Shown here: in pieces, positions 20,901 to 30,329 of the stretch
How positions within the stretch are numbered: the stretch's first letter is position 1
How the letters are laid out: each line of letters starts with the position of its first letter
From: Methylacidimicrobium fagopyrum
GTDB taxonomy: Bacteria; Verrucomicrobiota; Verrucomicrobiia; Limisphaerales; UBA11358
Direction of reading: 5' to 3'
Assembly: GCA_026225255.1 (NCBI GenBank)
Contig: JAMFSJ010000066.1
Coordinates: forward strand, 80,781-144,780
DNA length: 64,000 bases
Translations under genes and position numbers: made by a program
Notes under the pieces: model-generated
What the model saw: only the letters and a program-made list of their open reading frames with translations
What the model was told of the DNA's origin: nothing
The model's database searches: none

Positions 20901-21047
20901 TTCGCTACTCCAACGGCGCAGAAGAAAATTATCCTGCGCGCACAATTCATTCAGCCCGCCGACCAGCCATAATCCGAGGAGCAGGCCGAGGGTGAAATAG
21001 TTTGAGCGCAGAAAAATCAGCGTCAGGCGCTGGATGATGGCTCGCAT
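17982..21047 (-). CDS. Two-component regulator propeller (Reg_prop/Y_Y_Y) histidine kinase
   Basis: 1021 residues from ATG 21047; the longer frame to 21212 has a non-signal N terminus. A signal/anchor segment ends near NELCAQ. About 14 Reg_prop repeats of the form DG-x-LW-x(A/G)T follow (WIATDLGLVRFDG, WVGTYGSGIFHYRDG, WVGSNGGLVRLKAD), enough for two seven-bladed propellers. Next are a Y_Y_Y domain (FRYQLKGLEDTW) near 700-765, one transmembrane helix (ALIAIGVLGTLMFIV), HisKA_3 with His817 (ARDLHDNLGAG), and HATPase (EVLNNIVKHA, DNGKGF). The sensor half resembles Bacteroidetes HTCS polysaccharide sensors, but the output is HPK7 with a separate regulator. It is divergent from the module 2 exoprotein. 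An oligosaccharide ligand is inferred. Confidence 0.92.
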   Translation of the reverse strand: MRAIIQRLTLIFLRSNYFTLGLLLGLWLVGGLNELCAQDNFLLRRWSSEDGLNWGDIKAVARTPDGFLWIATDLGLVRFDGNQFQPLNARQFPVPAEDRAASLLVDHQGQLWVGTEAGNLLRRTDGKFQKIAANTLTGGKKINALAEDAQGAVWIATAGVGLRCYYQGNWQSFKQTNGLPNDSVTSVQIAAGQIWILAGGKLMVWNGHQFIAPPPLPIAESVVAIATTSNGELWAATTFVDQLLGGQVFRFKDGGWIEPTLPYPWPQDSIRSSIRSLLDDGAGGLWVATSGSGVFHWATNGTWNALAREGPMTDTTVNACTRDQEGTLWFGLQGGQLFRAHLRDITMLYPNPNPQQHVVLTACASRDGSVWVGTYGSGIFHYRDGSWTNYDQLPGLTAPHVFGLLEDRHTNLWVAARGGLFRLENGEFKKITTVNAGAFLSLFEDREGNLWVGSNGGLVRLKADQIKIFHRTDGLTGRDVCAINQAADGRILLAIRGAGLLRQVGDKFEPYLTHSPVDTADIRTLFFDQEGALWIATFGQGLFRLREGEIHQWQSQSGLPSDYLLSLVEDDRGRFWLGTANGIFTCSRDSLEISLLDANNPLLGRHLTIADGLGSMVCSGWGQPVAARTSDGRLWFPNQSGVAVFDPATLARKETKWPVIIEEISGDGVMQTPDHDGIIRIQSGLRQLVFQYTLANLLASATHFRYQLKGLEDTWTDAGQRREADYNHLPPGHYTFNVMASNPDGTWQANEHPIAIEIVPRWWERNSIRALIAIGVLGTLMFIVWNVGRARLRRRLLLLEAQRATEEERQRIARDLHDNLGAGLTEIALMSDLAQTQTEEPVETQKNLTEIFAAARSLTRSLDETVWAISRKNETVEQSLVFICKAAQDFLRLANISCRIEAPDVLPFSYFSSTVRHNLFLATREVLNNIVKHAQATEVWLRLKLEADRLTLIIEDNGKGFTWPVEPSPAGTHEPSRSGLTNLKKRLAEIDGTVEYHSEAGRGTMIKLSVRLKPEEPPPKS

Positions 21048-21108
21048 CTTGGCGGCAAGATTAGCGGCAGGGAGTCTGTTTGAGCCAGCCAAAAGCTCCC
21101 GGCAATCC

Positions 21109-21124
21109 TCGGCAGTTTTGCCGA
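21109..21124. promoter_or_regulatory. Palindrome TCGGCA-GTTT-TGCCGA, copy 2
   Basis: This is the second copy of the 16-base palindrome, 62-77 bases upstream of the kinase start. It sits in the divergent region shared with the exoprotein operon, so a bound regulator could act on both directions. Confidence 0.5.
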
Positions 21125-21386
21125 TACATTTAGCTGCTGGCGGCGTGATATGTTTTAGCCGCGTTTCAAGGAAACGTTTGTTTCCAATGGCCGCCGCTCG
21201 TGGCCCAATCAAAGATGAATCAGTTTCACGATAAATTTAATCGCATGACTTGTGTGAAAAGGACGCAGTTTGAAAATACTTATTCCGGTTCTGATCAGCG
21301 ACCGGAGGAAGATAATTTGCGTCCTCCAGTTTTACGTCTCCTTTCCAATCAGCCTTAACCTATTTCAACTAAAAACATCCATTCAA

Positions 21387-24300
21387 ATGAAAACTCAATT
21401 GTCCGTTTCCGGTCGAAATCGTATCCGCAATTTATTATGTGTGACTGCGATCGCTTTGTCGTGGGGAGCGCAAGTGCAGGCGCAGCAAACCGATACTTGG
21501 AACGGCGGCGGCACGGATAACTTCTGGGGCACGGCGGCCAATTGGGGCGGCACCGCTCCGAACGTGGCGGGCGATAATTTGATTTTTTCCGGTAGTGCCA
21601 GACCGAGCAATACGAACAATTTAGTGACGTCAGTCGGCTGGATTAAATTGAATCCTTCCACGGCGATGACTTTTTCCGGTAGCGCGTTGACCAATAATTT
21701 AGGGTTCACGAATGTCACCCAAAATAACACGTGGAATATACCGACCACGCTGGGCGGCAATGTGAACTTCAATGTGGCGTCCGGTTTGACGCTGACCATG
21801 GCGGGCGTGGTCTCCGGCGGTGTGGGTTCCAGTCTCATGCAAACCGGCCCCGGCACGCTGGTGTTGAACAATATCACCAATAATACATTCACTAGTCCGG
21901 TAGTAGTGTCATCTGGCAGCACGCTGCAATTGAGCACGCTTACCGCCAATCAGAATTATAATTTCCCCAGCAGCAGCATTTCGTTGAATAGTGCCACGCT
22001 GTATTTCAATGGCAGCAGCGGCGGAACGGCGCTCCACACTTATAATTTTCCTAATCTGACGGGACCGATTGCTTCGACGAATTCCACGGTGAAATTTACC
22101 TCCAGCAATACCACCACCAAAGCCTTGAATGCGGCGCTTGATTTTGAAGGCGTCAATACCATTCTCTATACCAGCGGCAGTTTCACCCATACGATCAATT
22201 TTAACGGAAAGATCATCGGCAACGGAACGTTGACCTTTAATTATACCGGCAGTCCATCAACGCGAAACGTCAATTTCAACACGAATGGTAATAACTACTC
22301 GGGAACCATAACTTTCAACGCGGTTTCGCTCGGCACCGGCGGCAACACCATTAACCTGAAATATCCCTTGGGGACACCGGCTTATGTCCTCTCCACTAAT
22401 TGGACGATGCTGGTTTCTACGAACGCCTTGGACACGGCCACGGCGGTCAGCTTGGTGGGCACCAATGTCAATTTGAAATGGTCGCAGAGCCAGTTCGGTT
22501 GGAGCAATTCGGCGGCGGCACTCGCGGTCAATGCCGGCACGGTGACCTTTGGCAATACTGGGCCCACGAATGGGAATATCTCCATCGGTAATTTGTCCGG
22601 CACCGGCTTCGGTGGTGTCATCACCAACGCCGGCACGAACATCACATTGTTCACCGTCAATCAAACCAGCGATGCCACGTTTGCCGGCACGATCGCGGAC
22701 AATAGCGTTGCGCTCTTGACCTTGGTAAAAAATGGCGCGTCCACTTTGACCTTGGCGGGAACCAACACTTACGCCGGTTCGACGACGATCAACGCCGGTG
22801 GCGTGCAAGTGAATGGGGCGTTGGCCAGTCCGACGGTGACGGTGAATTCCGGTGGCTCGCTCGGCGGTATCGGCTCGGTGACGGGCGCAACGACGATCAA
22901 TGATGGCGGCGCAATCTATCAGACGGGCAGCAGCCCGCTGACCTTGAACACACTTACGCTGGGCGCAAGTCCGACGGATAACTTGACCCTGACGTTGACC
23001 GGTGATGGCACGACGATCCCGAGTTATGTGGCGGTCACGGGTGCTTTGGCCAATAACGGCAAAGTGACGGTGAATGTCATTGGCGCGTTGCCAACCACGG
23101 TGAATGCGACTTACACCTTGATGACCTATCCGGGCACGGTGAGCGGCACGGGAACATTTGTGGTAGGTGCTTTGACTTCCGGCGTGCTGGGTTACATCAC
23201 GAATAACACGGCGGCGTCCGCCATCCAATTGGTGGTCACCGGTTCTGATTATCTGCTATGGAAAGGTTCACCGGCGAATAACTGGGATTTGTCCGGCGCG
23301 AACAACTGGATTCTCGGCAGCAGCGGATTGCCCACCGGCTATCAGAATGGCGAACTGGTCACGTTTGATGATACCGCGGCTAATTTTACCGTGAATCTCG
23401 CGGCTTCCGTGACGCCCGGCGGCATCGTGGTGAGTAACGCAAATAATTACACCCTCAACGGCAGCGGAAAAATCACCGGCACAACGACGTTGACCAAGAG
23501 TGGCACGGGCACCTTGACCCTCACGACGACGAATAATTTCTCATCGCCCACCACGATCAGCGGCGGCACGGTGCAGTTGGGTGATGGCACCGCGAATAAC
23601 GGCAGTGTGAGCAGCAGCATTGTTGATAACGGCGCCTTGGTGTTTGCGAATCCAGGCAATCAAACTTACGCCGGCAGCGTCAGCGGTTCGGGCACAGTCA
23701 CCAAGCAAGCGGCCGGGGCGTTGACGGTTTCTGGAAATAATATTTACGACGGCGCAACGACCATCAGCGGCGGCACTTTTATTGCCGGTAGCACCAACGC
23801 CTTGGGCAGCACGGTTGGCGCGACGACGGTCAGCGGCGGCACGCTCGATGTGAATGGTCAAAACTTGGGCACGGAAAGCGTTAACATTTCCGGCACCGGC
23901 CTCGGCGGCAATGGGGCGGTGATCAACAACGGCGCGGTGCAATTGAACGCGTTGCAAAATCTGGCATTGAATAGCGCGGCGACCATCGGTGGCTCCAATC
24001 GCTGGGATGTGCGGGCAAACGGTGCGGGCGCGAACTTGAATCTCAATGGCGCTACGTTGACCAAGATTGGAACGAACGACATCGCGCTGGTCAGCGTGAC
24101 GGTTTCTGACGGAAATATCGTAGTGAACCAAGGTCGGTTTGGTTTGCAGTTGGGCACGATTTTCCCTGCTGGTCTCGGTCAGATCACGGTGAATCCCGCC
24201 GGCACGTTGTGGGTCGGTGATTTCGGCACGCCGTTGCAAGTCAGCCAGCCGATTGTATTGAATGGCGGTTTGATCCAGGCGGATTCCGGAACGACCGCAA

Positions 24301-26588
24301 CTTTGGGCAGCCCAATCATGCTGGCGACGAACAGCGCGATTTATGCAAGTGTGCCGATCACCTTGAGCCAACCGATCAGCGGCACGGGCTTACTGACTAA
24401 GACCGGCACTTCGACATTGATCTTGGATAACCCGACGAATACATGGACCGGCGGTTTGATCATCGCCGCTGGCACGTTGCAATTAGGCAACAACGACAAC
24501 AACGGTTCTTTGCCGCCCACCATCGCCGTGGTGACGAATAACGGCGTGCTCGCTTACAGTCAAACGACGGACTTTACCTTCACGCAACCGATGGTCGGCA
24601 CTGGCGGCCTAGGGCAATACGGTCCGAACACGATCACGATCACCAACCAGCAGAGTTATACCGGGAGCACCGTGTTGCAGAACGGCACGTTGCGCTTGGC
24701 GGCGGGCAACAACACATTGTCGAACGCAACAGGGTTGAGCTTCACCGGCGGCTCCACGTTGGATATGGGAACCAATTCGCAAACCGTTTCGGGGCTGACA
24801 TTAAGCGGCAACGGAACGGCCAATGTGCTGAGTTCCGGAACATTGAATGTGAGCGGGGCTTCGCCAGCGCAGTTGGGTTCAACGGGCGCAACCGCGCCGG
24901 TCTTGAATCTCACAGCCCTGAATAGTTTTAGCTACAACGGACCTTTGAATGAATTCAGCGTCGGTGCGCCCGCGACCGGATTGGCCGGTCAGCCCGCCGC
25001 CGCGAACGGCAGTGGCACGGTCAACTTCGCTCTGACAAACACGATTACGGCCGGCCAATTTGGAGTCGCGGACCAAGGTGGTTATCCCGGTTATACCAGC
25101 ACGGGAATCGCGAGCTTGGGACAGGTGAACACCATCAATGCGGATACCGTCGCGGTCGGTTATGCCAATACCGGCTATATCCCTACGGGAACATTAAATT
25201 ATCAATCTAGTGTCGCTAGCCCTTCGCTGGTGCTTCGCAATGCTGCCGGCACGGGGCGGGCAAATGTTTACTTGGGTTACGAGAGTGGTTCCAGTTATAC
25301 CATCATCGCCAAGGGTATCGTGGATTTATATACCGTCGGCAGCGGAGCGAGCACGCTGGATGCGTTGGTGGGAACGATGGTTCTTGGCCAGCACAATTTG
25401 GTGACGGCCAATCAAGCGTTTGCGATCACGGGACAGTTCGCCATGGGCCTCGGCATTTTGGATGCGACCAGCATTATCTTAGGCCAGAAAACCTACAGTG
25501 GCGGTCTGACGGGCAGCTCTGTTTTGGGTCAATTCGTATTGCTCGGTGGCACGGTTAAAGTGAAAACAATGTTGCTGGGTGACCAGCAATTCACCAACGG
25601 TCCCACGGTCACGGGCGAGTTTGATTTCACCAGCGGCACGTTGCAGGCCGGCACGATCAACGCCGGCGTCGGCAATGCGACCCGGACGTTCAACTGGACT
25701 TCCGGCACGATTCAAAATTACGACGCCAGCACGGATCTTGCGATCAATGGCTTAAATCTGACTTTGGGCAGTGGTCCGCTGGCCTTCAACATCGGCACCG
25801 GCCGATTGGGCACGATTGCGAGCTCGCTGAACGGCAACACGCCGATCACTCAAACCGGCAGCGGCACGCTCGTCTTAAGCGGAAATAATTCCGGTTATAG
25901 CGGCGCCTTGGCCAATCAAGCGGGTGCGATCTATATCAATGGCCCGTTATCCGGATCCGTTGAAGCTTTCGCCAGCACCACCGTCGGCGGCAGTAATAGC
26001 GTTACTTCCGTGCAAGTGGATAATGGTGCCACCGTGCAAGCGGGTGATCTTACCGGTGCGGGCACGTTGACGGCCAATACGCTGAGCTTGGGCGTCGCGA
26101 GCACCGACCTTACTCAAAGCCGATTCAATCTGGCGGCGGGCGGTTTGATCACGGCCAACTCACTCACGGTGAATGGCACCAATATCGTGAACCTTACCGG
26201 CGCGCCGGTGCCGGTGGGAACGAATAATCTGATTCTTTACAGCGGTTCCATCGGCGGCAACGGCATCAATGGATTCAAATTAGGATCGTTGCCGGGAGCG
26301 ATGACGGGGTATCTGCAGAATAATCCTGGCGTGGCGGTTCAATTGGTAGTGACCAGCAGTGTGAACACAACTCCGCCCACCCTCACTGCCACCGTCAGCG
26401 GCAACACGTTGAATTTGAGCTGGCCGGCGGATCATTTGGGTTGGCGGTTGCTGGCACAGACCAACTCACTGAGCACTGGTCTCGGCACCAACTGGGTCAC
26501 CGTGCCGGGTTCGATGGGCACGACTTCGCAATCACTTACGATTGATCCGGCGGCACCGACCGTATTCTTCCGTCTCGTATATCCCTGA
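21387..26588 (+). CDS. Giant secreted autotransporter-associated beta-strand repeat protein
   Basis: 1733 residues from ATG 21387; the in-frame TTG 21270 is upstream of the signal peptide and rejected. The signal peptide is cut near WGAQVQAQ. The body is low-complexity parallel beta-helix with many repeats of the autotransporter-associated type (GTLTLAGTNTYAGSTTINAG, then GTLTLTTTNNFSSPTTISGG, and so on). There is no C-terminal outer-membrane beta-barrel, so it is not a classical autotransporter. It ends in a conserved tail (LSWPADHLGWRLLAQTNS to FFRLVYP) similar to the tails of the exoproteins at 7.9 and 57.6 kb. It is probably a surface or extracellular adhesin or scaffold. A pseudopilin starts 7 bases downstream; upstream it is divergent from the propeller kinase. 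Confidence 0.87.
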   Translation: MKTQLSVSGRNRIRNLLCVTAIALSWGAQVQAQQTDTWNGGGTDNFWGTAANWGGTAPNVAGDNLIFSGSARPSNTNNLVTSVGWIKLNPSTAMTFSGSALTNNLGFTNVTQNNTWNIPTTLGGNVNFNVASGLTLTMAGVVSGGVGSSLMQTGPGTLVLNNITNNTFTSPVVVSSGSTLQLSTLTANQNYNFPSSSISLNSATLYFNGSSGGTALHTYNFPNLTGPIASTNSTVKFTSSNTTTKALNAALDFEGVNTILYTSGSFTHTINFNGKIIGNGTLTFNYTGSPSTRNVNFNTNGNNYSGTITFNAVSLGTGGNTINLKYPLGTPAYVLSTNWTMLVSTNALDTATAVSLVGTNVNLKWSQSQFGWSNSAAALAVNAGTVTFGNTGPTNGNISIGNLSGTGFGGVITNAGTNITLFTVNQTSDATFAGTIADNSVALLTLVKNGASTLTLAGTNTYAGSTTINAGGVQVNGALASPTVTVNSGGSLGGIGSVTGATTINDGGAIYQTGSSPLTLNTLTLGASPTDNLTLTLTGDGTTIPSYVAVTGALANNGKVTVNVIGALPTTVNATYTLMTYPGTVSGTGTFVVGALTSGVLGYITNNTAASAIQLVVTGSDYLLWKGSPANNWDLSGANNWILGSSGLPTGYQNGELVTFDDTAANFTVNLAASVTPGGIVVSNANNYTLNGSGKITGTTTLTKSGTGTLTLTTTNNFSSPTTISGGTVQLGDGTANNGSVSSSIVDNGALVFANPGNQTYAGSVSGSGTVTKQAAGALTVSGNNIYDGATTISGGTFIAGSTNALGSTVGATTVSGGTLDVNGQNLGTESVNISGTGLGGNGAVINNGAVQLNALQNLALNSAATIGGSNRWDVRANGAGANLNLNGATLTKIGTNDIALVSVTVSDGNIVVNQGRFGLQLGTIFPAGLGQITVNPAGTLWVGDFGTPLQVSQPIVLNGGLIQADSGTTATLGSPIMLATNSAIYASVPITLSQPISGTGLLTKTGTSTLILDNPTNTWTGGLIIAAGTLQLGNNDNNGSLPPTIAVVTNNGVLAYSQTTDFTFTQPMVGTGGLGQYGPNTITITNQQSYTGSTVLQNGTLRLAAGNNTLSNATGLSFTGGSTLDMGTNSQTVSGLTLSGNGTANVLSSGTLNVSGASPAQLGSTGATAPVLNLTALNSFSYNGPLNEFSVGAPATGLAGQPAAANGSGTVNFALTNTITAGQFGVADQGGYPGYTSTGIASLGQVNTINADTVAVGYANTGYIPTGTLNYQSSVASPSLVLRNAAGTGRANVYLGYESGSSYTIIAKGIVDLYTVGSGASTLDALVGTMVLGQHNLVTANQAFAITGQFAMGLGILDATSIILGQKTYSGGLTGSSVLGQFVLLGGTVKVKTMLLGDQQFTNGPTVTGEFDFTSGTLQAGTINAGVGNATRTFNWTSGTIQNYDASTDLAINGLNLTLGSGPLAFNIGTGRLGTIASSLNGNTPITQTGSGTLVLSGNNSGYSGALANQAGAIYINGPLSGSVEAFASTTVGGSNSVTSVQVDNGATVQAGDLTGAGTLTANTLSLGVASTDLTQSRFNLAAGGLITANSLTVNGTNIVNLTGAPVPVGTNNLILYSGSIGGNGINGFKLGSLPGAMTGYLQNNPGVAVQLVVTSSVNTTPPTLTATVSGNTLNLSWPADHLGWRLLAQTNSLSTGLGTNWVTVPGSMGTTSQSLTIDPAAPTVFFRLVYP

Positions 26589-26594
26589 TCAGAA

Positions 26595-27596
26595 ATGGAA
26601 TCAAACCAGACCATGAAATCCAAAAAGAGTGGGCTATTCGTCAAAAATGAGATGAAAAAAATATCGAAAATAAATTCGTTAGCGGTCGGCAAACAAACCG
26701 TAGGTTTCACCTTGATTGAGCTTTTGGTGGTGATCGCGATCATAGCGATTTTGGCGGCGATGTTATTGCCGGCCTTGTCCAAGGCTAAATTAAAGGCGTA
26801 TCAGGCGAATTGTTTGAACAATGAGAAACAATTGGTTTTGGCCTGGCGGATGTTTGCGGATGATAATGGCGAATCGATTGTGGGTTTTGTCACGCAAGTG
26901 GCGCCGACTCCCGGCCCCGATGGCGCCGCCCAAGTCTGGCGCACCGCGCCGGATTTCATTTCACCGGGCATCAGCTTGAGCACGCAGCAAGGATTTATCA
27001 ATGCGACGGAAATGGGTTATCGGCAACCCTCTTCGCCTTTGGCGGGGCCATTTGGCGGCGGTGGGACGATCGCCGGGCCCCTTTATCAATACGCACCCAA
27101 TGCCCATATTATCCACTGCCCGGGCGACACCCGCGCCAATTTGCCCGTCAATGGCAGTGCAGACGGTTCAGGGTTTTCTTGGGCCAGTTATTCGGGGGTG
27201 TATCAATTGAACGGGGGCGCGGCGACGACAGAGTATCCGATTAAGAAAGCGACTCAAGTGATCCATCCCTCTGATAAGTTTGTATTCGTGGAAGAATGTG
27301 ATCCACGTGGCGATAATGAAAATGGTTGGAAGATGAACGGACCTGTTTCCTCTGATCCAGCTTCAGCCTATACCGTATTGGATTCCCCGGCGGCTTATCA
27401 TGGCAGTTCTAGCACCTTTAATTTTGCCGATGGACATGTTGAAGCGCATAAATGGCAGACGGGTGCAATGGTGGCTTATTGTCTGAGCATGAATCCGAGC
27501 AAATATGGTAGCGCCTTGCAAACGGCTATCACCTCGGGCGGCAATACCGATCAGGCGTGGCTCTCATTTCATTATCCAACTCAGGCGAACCCCTAA
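26595..27596 (+). CDS. Pseudopilin-like protein with H-X9-DG motif
   Basis: 333 residues from ATG 26595; ATG 26613 or 26652 are possible shorter starts. The prepilin leader has Gly37 before the cut ([11 protein letters not shown]), Glu at mature position 5, and a standard helix. The C-terminal half has paired cysteine regions and the H-X9-DG motif ([16 protein letters not shown]). It is 7 bases after the giant exoprotein stop, so almost certainly co-transcribed, and 84 bases before the fucosidase. The membrane-helix anchor and processing are inferred from the leader; a role in surface assembly or display is speculation. Confidence 0.9.
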   Translation: MESNQTMKSKKSGLFVKNEMKKISKINSLAVGKQTVGFTLIELLVVIAIIAILAAMLLPALSKAKLKAYQANCLNNEKQLVLAWRMFADDNGESIVGFVTQVAPTPGPDGAAQVWRTAPDFISPGISLSTQQGFINATEMGYRQPSSPLAGPFGGGGTIAGPLYQYAPNAHIIHCPGDTRANLPVNGSADGSGFSWASYSGVYQLNGGAATTEYPIKKATQVIHPSDKFVFVEECDPRGDNENGWKMNGPVSSDPASAYTVLDSPAAYHGSSSTFNFADGHVEAHKWQTGAMVAYCLSMNPSKYGSALQTAITSGGNTDQAWLSFHYPTQANP

Positions 27597-27679
27597 CCAT
27601 TCTCCGCTAAAGAAACAGACATCTGATTCGGTATCCGTAATAATATTTCGTTGAACATGATGGTGCGCGGCAATTTTGT

Positions 27680-29077
27680 ATGAACTTTATCACAGCGGCT
27701 TCATTGGGAAAAATTCTAAACCGGTGGGGCTCAACTTTGCTGGCCGCGACCCTCGTGGGCGCGACGCCATCCCTTGCCTCCGCGCAAACCAATGTCACCG
27801 CCAATCTCTCCAAAAGCCTTGGCGACGTGGTGGTGCAAGACACGAAAGGTTGGGTGCGGCGCGATGATCCGGCGATGGTGAAATGGCGCGATGATCGCTT
27901 CGGCATCATGATTCATTGGGGCATTTATTCCGTCGCCGGCGGTTGGTGGAATGGCAAGGAAGTCAAAGGCGCGGCCGAATGGATCAAAGCCTTCGCCCAC
28001 GTTCCCAATGCGGATTACGACCAGTTAGTCGGACAATTTAATCCGACCAATTATGATCCCGTTGCATGGGCGAAATTATTCAAAGCTACCGGTGCGAAAT
28101 ATGTCGTGATCACCACGAAACATCACGATGGATTTTGTTTGTGGGATTCCAAGTTCACAGATTTCGACATTGCCGCGACGCCGTATAAAAAAGATTTAAT
28201 CAAGCCGCTCGCCGAGGCGTTGCGCGCCGAAGGCATTGATGTAGGGTTGTATTACTCGATCATTGATTGGCATAATCCGGATTACCGCGCGTCCTTGAAA
28301 ACGCCGGAAGATAAAATCGCCTACGCGCGTTACCTCGTTTATCTAAAAAATCAGGTCAAGGAACTGCTCACCAAATTCGGTCCCGTCACGACGATCTGGT
28401 TCGATGGCCGCTGGGATTCGTCTTATAAAAGCAATCCGCAAACGGGCCAAGACCTCGAAGCCTACTGCCGTTCGCTCTCGCCCGGCATCGTCATCGGCGA
28501 CCGCGTGCGCGCTTACGATGCGATGGCGGATTACAACTCCGGCTACGAGCGTAAATTGCCCGTGACGCAACCGCTTACCGATTGGGAATGTTGCATGACG
28601 ATGACGGAAAATGCGTGGGGTTATCATCGCACGTGGACGGGTAACGGCTGGAAAACGCCGGGTGATATTTGCGAATTGCTGACGCGTTGCGCGGCGATGA
28701 ACGGAAATTTTCTGATCAACATCGGCCCGAAACCAGACGGCAGCATCCGTCCCGAAGAAGTCGCGCGGCTCGACCGCGTGGGCGCTTGGATGAAAATAAA
28801 CCATGACGCGATCTATGGCGCCGAAGCGTTTCCGATCAAAGATTTACCCGAAGGCATTTACGCCACGCGCAAAGGTGATCACGTTTATCTGATCGCCTTC
28901 CGCTGGCCGGATACGGATAAATTAAAACTCGCCGGAGTTTCCATCGCGTCCGCCTCGTTGCTCACGGCTGATGGCGCCAAACCAATCGCCGTTGAAGGTG
29001 GCAACACGCTCGTCGGTTTGCCCATGGAATCACCCGATACTATCGCCGCCGTTTTGGCGTTGGAATTGAAAGATTGA
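27680..29077 (+). CDS. Alpha-L-fucosidase, glycoside hydrolase family 29
   Basis: 465 residues with a signal peptide cut near PSLASAQ. The family hallmarks are RFGIMIHWGIYSVAGGWW, YVVITTKHHDGFCLWDS, YYSIIDWHNPDY and the nucleophile Asp242 in TTIWFDGRWD. GH29 enzymes hydrolyse alpha-L-fucosidic bonds with retention; the length is normal for the single-domain form. The C-terminal beta-sandwich is present (IYATRKGDHVYLIAF). It is the enzyme of module 2 and points to fucosylated or fucoidan-like substrates. It is convergent with the serine acetyltransferase gene. Confidence 0.95.
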   Translation: MNFITAASLGKILNRWGSTLLAATLVGATPSLASAQTNVTANLSKSLGDVVVQDTKGWVRRDDPAMVKWRDDRFGIMIHWGIYSVAGGWWNGKEVKGAAEWIKAFAHVPNADYDQLVGQFNPTNYDPVAWAKLFKATGAKYVVITTKHHDGFCLWDSKFTDFDIAATPYKKDLIKPLAEALRAEGIDVGLYYSIIDWHNPDYRASLKTPEDKIAYARYLVYLKNQVKELLTKFGPVTTIWFDGRWDSSYKSNPQTGQDLEAYCRSLSPGIVIGDRVRAYDAMADYNSGYERKLPVTQPLTDWECCMTMTENAWGYHRTWTGNGWKTPGDICELLTRCAAMNGNFLINIGPKPDGSIRPEEVARLDRVGAWMKINHDAIYGAEAFPIKDLPEGIYATRKGDHVYLIAFRWPDTDKLKLAGVSIASASLLTADGAKPIAVEGGNTLVGLPMESPDTIAAVLALELKD

Positions 29078-29234
29078 TTTCAATTCTAGCCGCCGCGGCC
29101 ATCAAATAAAAAGCCGCTTTCACTTGCAGGGGAGAGGGCGATGGGTGCCCGAACACACCCTAACTTTTCATCGGTAAAAGTTTTTATGAGCGAAAATCAG
29201 TGCCGATTAGCGGTTAAAAAATTCCCTGCCCCGA

Positions 29235-30149
29235 TTAAATCTCAAAATCCACCACCGTTTTTTTATCCGCCTTGTTCAAGACGCGCATGTCGAGGCCGTC
29301 GTAAATCACCAATGAATTCGGGGCGACGCTCTCCATGATGAACACATTGCCGCCGATGGTGCTGTTCGCGCCGATGATGGTTTCGCCGCCCAAAATCGTC
29401 GCGCCGGGATAAATCGTTACGCGATCTTCAATGGTCGGATGCCGGCGCACGCCGCGCAATTGTTGGCCGCCCGCCGTGGATTTCGCACCGAGCGTCACGC
29501 CGTGATACATCTTCACGTGATTGCCGATGACCGCCGTTTCGCCGACGACCGTGCCGGTGCAATGATCCACAAAAAAGTGTGAACCGATCTTCGCGCCCGG
29601 ATGTAAATCCATGCCCGTGCGCGCGTGCGCCCACTCCGTCATGATGCGCGGGATGAGCGCGATATTTTTCAAATATAATTCATGCGCTAGCCGTTGCACC
29701 GCGATGGCTTCGACGAACGGATACGAAACAATGATTTCTTCTTTGCTCGCCGCCGCCGGATCACCGCGAAACGCCGCGTCCACGTCCGTCTGCAATAATT
29801 CACGGATGCGCGGCAGGCCGCCAAGAAATTCTACCGTCAAATCATGGGCGGCCGTCGTGACATTTTTTTTGGCGAGGCCGGCGGGCGGATTGTATTCGAG
29901 GCTCTTGCGGATTTCGTCCTCCAACGTGCCGAGAATGGAATCGAGCAACGCCGCCGTCTCGACTTTGATTTCCGAAGAATGAATTAATTTCTCGTCAAAA
30001 AATCCGGGAAATAACAACCGTAACAGATCGCACGTCAACGCGGTGACGACGCGTTTGGACGGTAGATTTTTGCCGTCCAAATGATTGATGCCGCCAGCAT
30101 TCGCATACGAGGCGACGAGCTGGTTGGTGAGTTTCGTAACGATTTCCAC
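29235..30149 (-). CDS. epsC: Serine O-acetyltransferase
   Basis: 304 residues. The N-terminal helical domain is followed by a left-handed beta-helix with hexapeptide repeats. Signature residues are present: His183 in MDLHPGAKIG, DHCTGTVVGETAVIG, and the RRHPTIED segment equivalent to the catalytic region of CysE. It makes O-acetyl-L-serine from L-serine and acetyl-CoA, the first step of cysteine synthesis, in the cytoplasm. The longer N-terminal domain fits the EpsC subgroup; cysE is the other usual name. No sulfur genes are adjacent. The 157-base gap to the fucosidase end shows nothing clear. Confidence 0.93.
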   Translation of the reverse strand: MEIVTKLTNQLVASYANAGGINHLDGKNLPSKRVVTALTCDLLRLLFPGFFDEKLIHSSEIKVETAALLDSILGTLEDEIRKSLEYNPPAGLAKKNVTTAAHDLTVEFLGGLPRIRELLQTDVDAAFRGDPAAASKEEIIVSYPFVEAIAVQRLAHELYLKNIALIPRIMTEWAHARTGMDLHPGAKIGSHFFVDHCTGTVVGETAVIGNHVKMYHGVTLGAKSTAGGQQLRGVRRHPTIEDRVTIYPGATILGGETIIGANSTIGGNVFIMESVAPNSLVIYDGLDMRVLNKADKKTVVDFEI

Positions 30150-30329
30150 GGCGAAGGATTTACCACAAAGGCGCGCCGAAACAAAGTCGGTTTTTGAAAT
30201 GGGATTTTAACGCAAAGGCGCGAAAGAATTAAAAATCTGCGCATCCAACGTTTGCGTTAGCGCGCGCAGAGGCCATCAAAGTTCCCACTAACACGGCGGA
30301 GCGGAAGCTTCGCCCGACCCCGCGTTGAT

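Noticed and set aside
21387..26588. Short DNA repeats that might be a CRISPR array
   Set aside because: They follow the beta-strand repeats of the encoded protein, vary in length and lack constant spacers.
29141..29338. 65-residue frame between fucosidase and serine acetyltransferase
   Set aside because: Overlaps the acetyltransferase 3' end on the opposite strand; no motif or start context.
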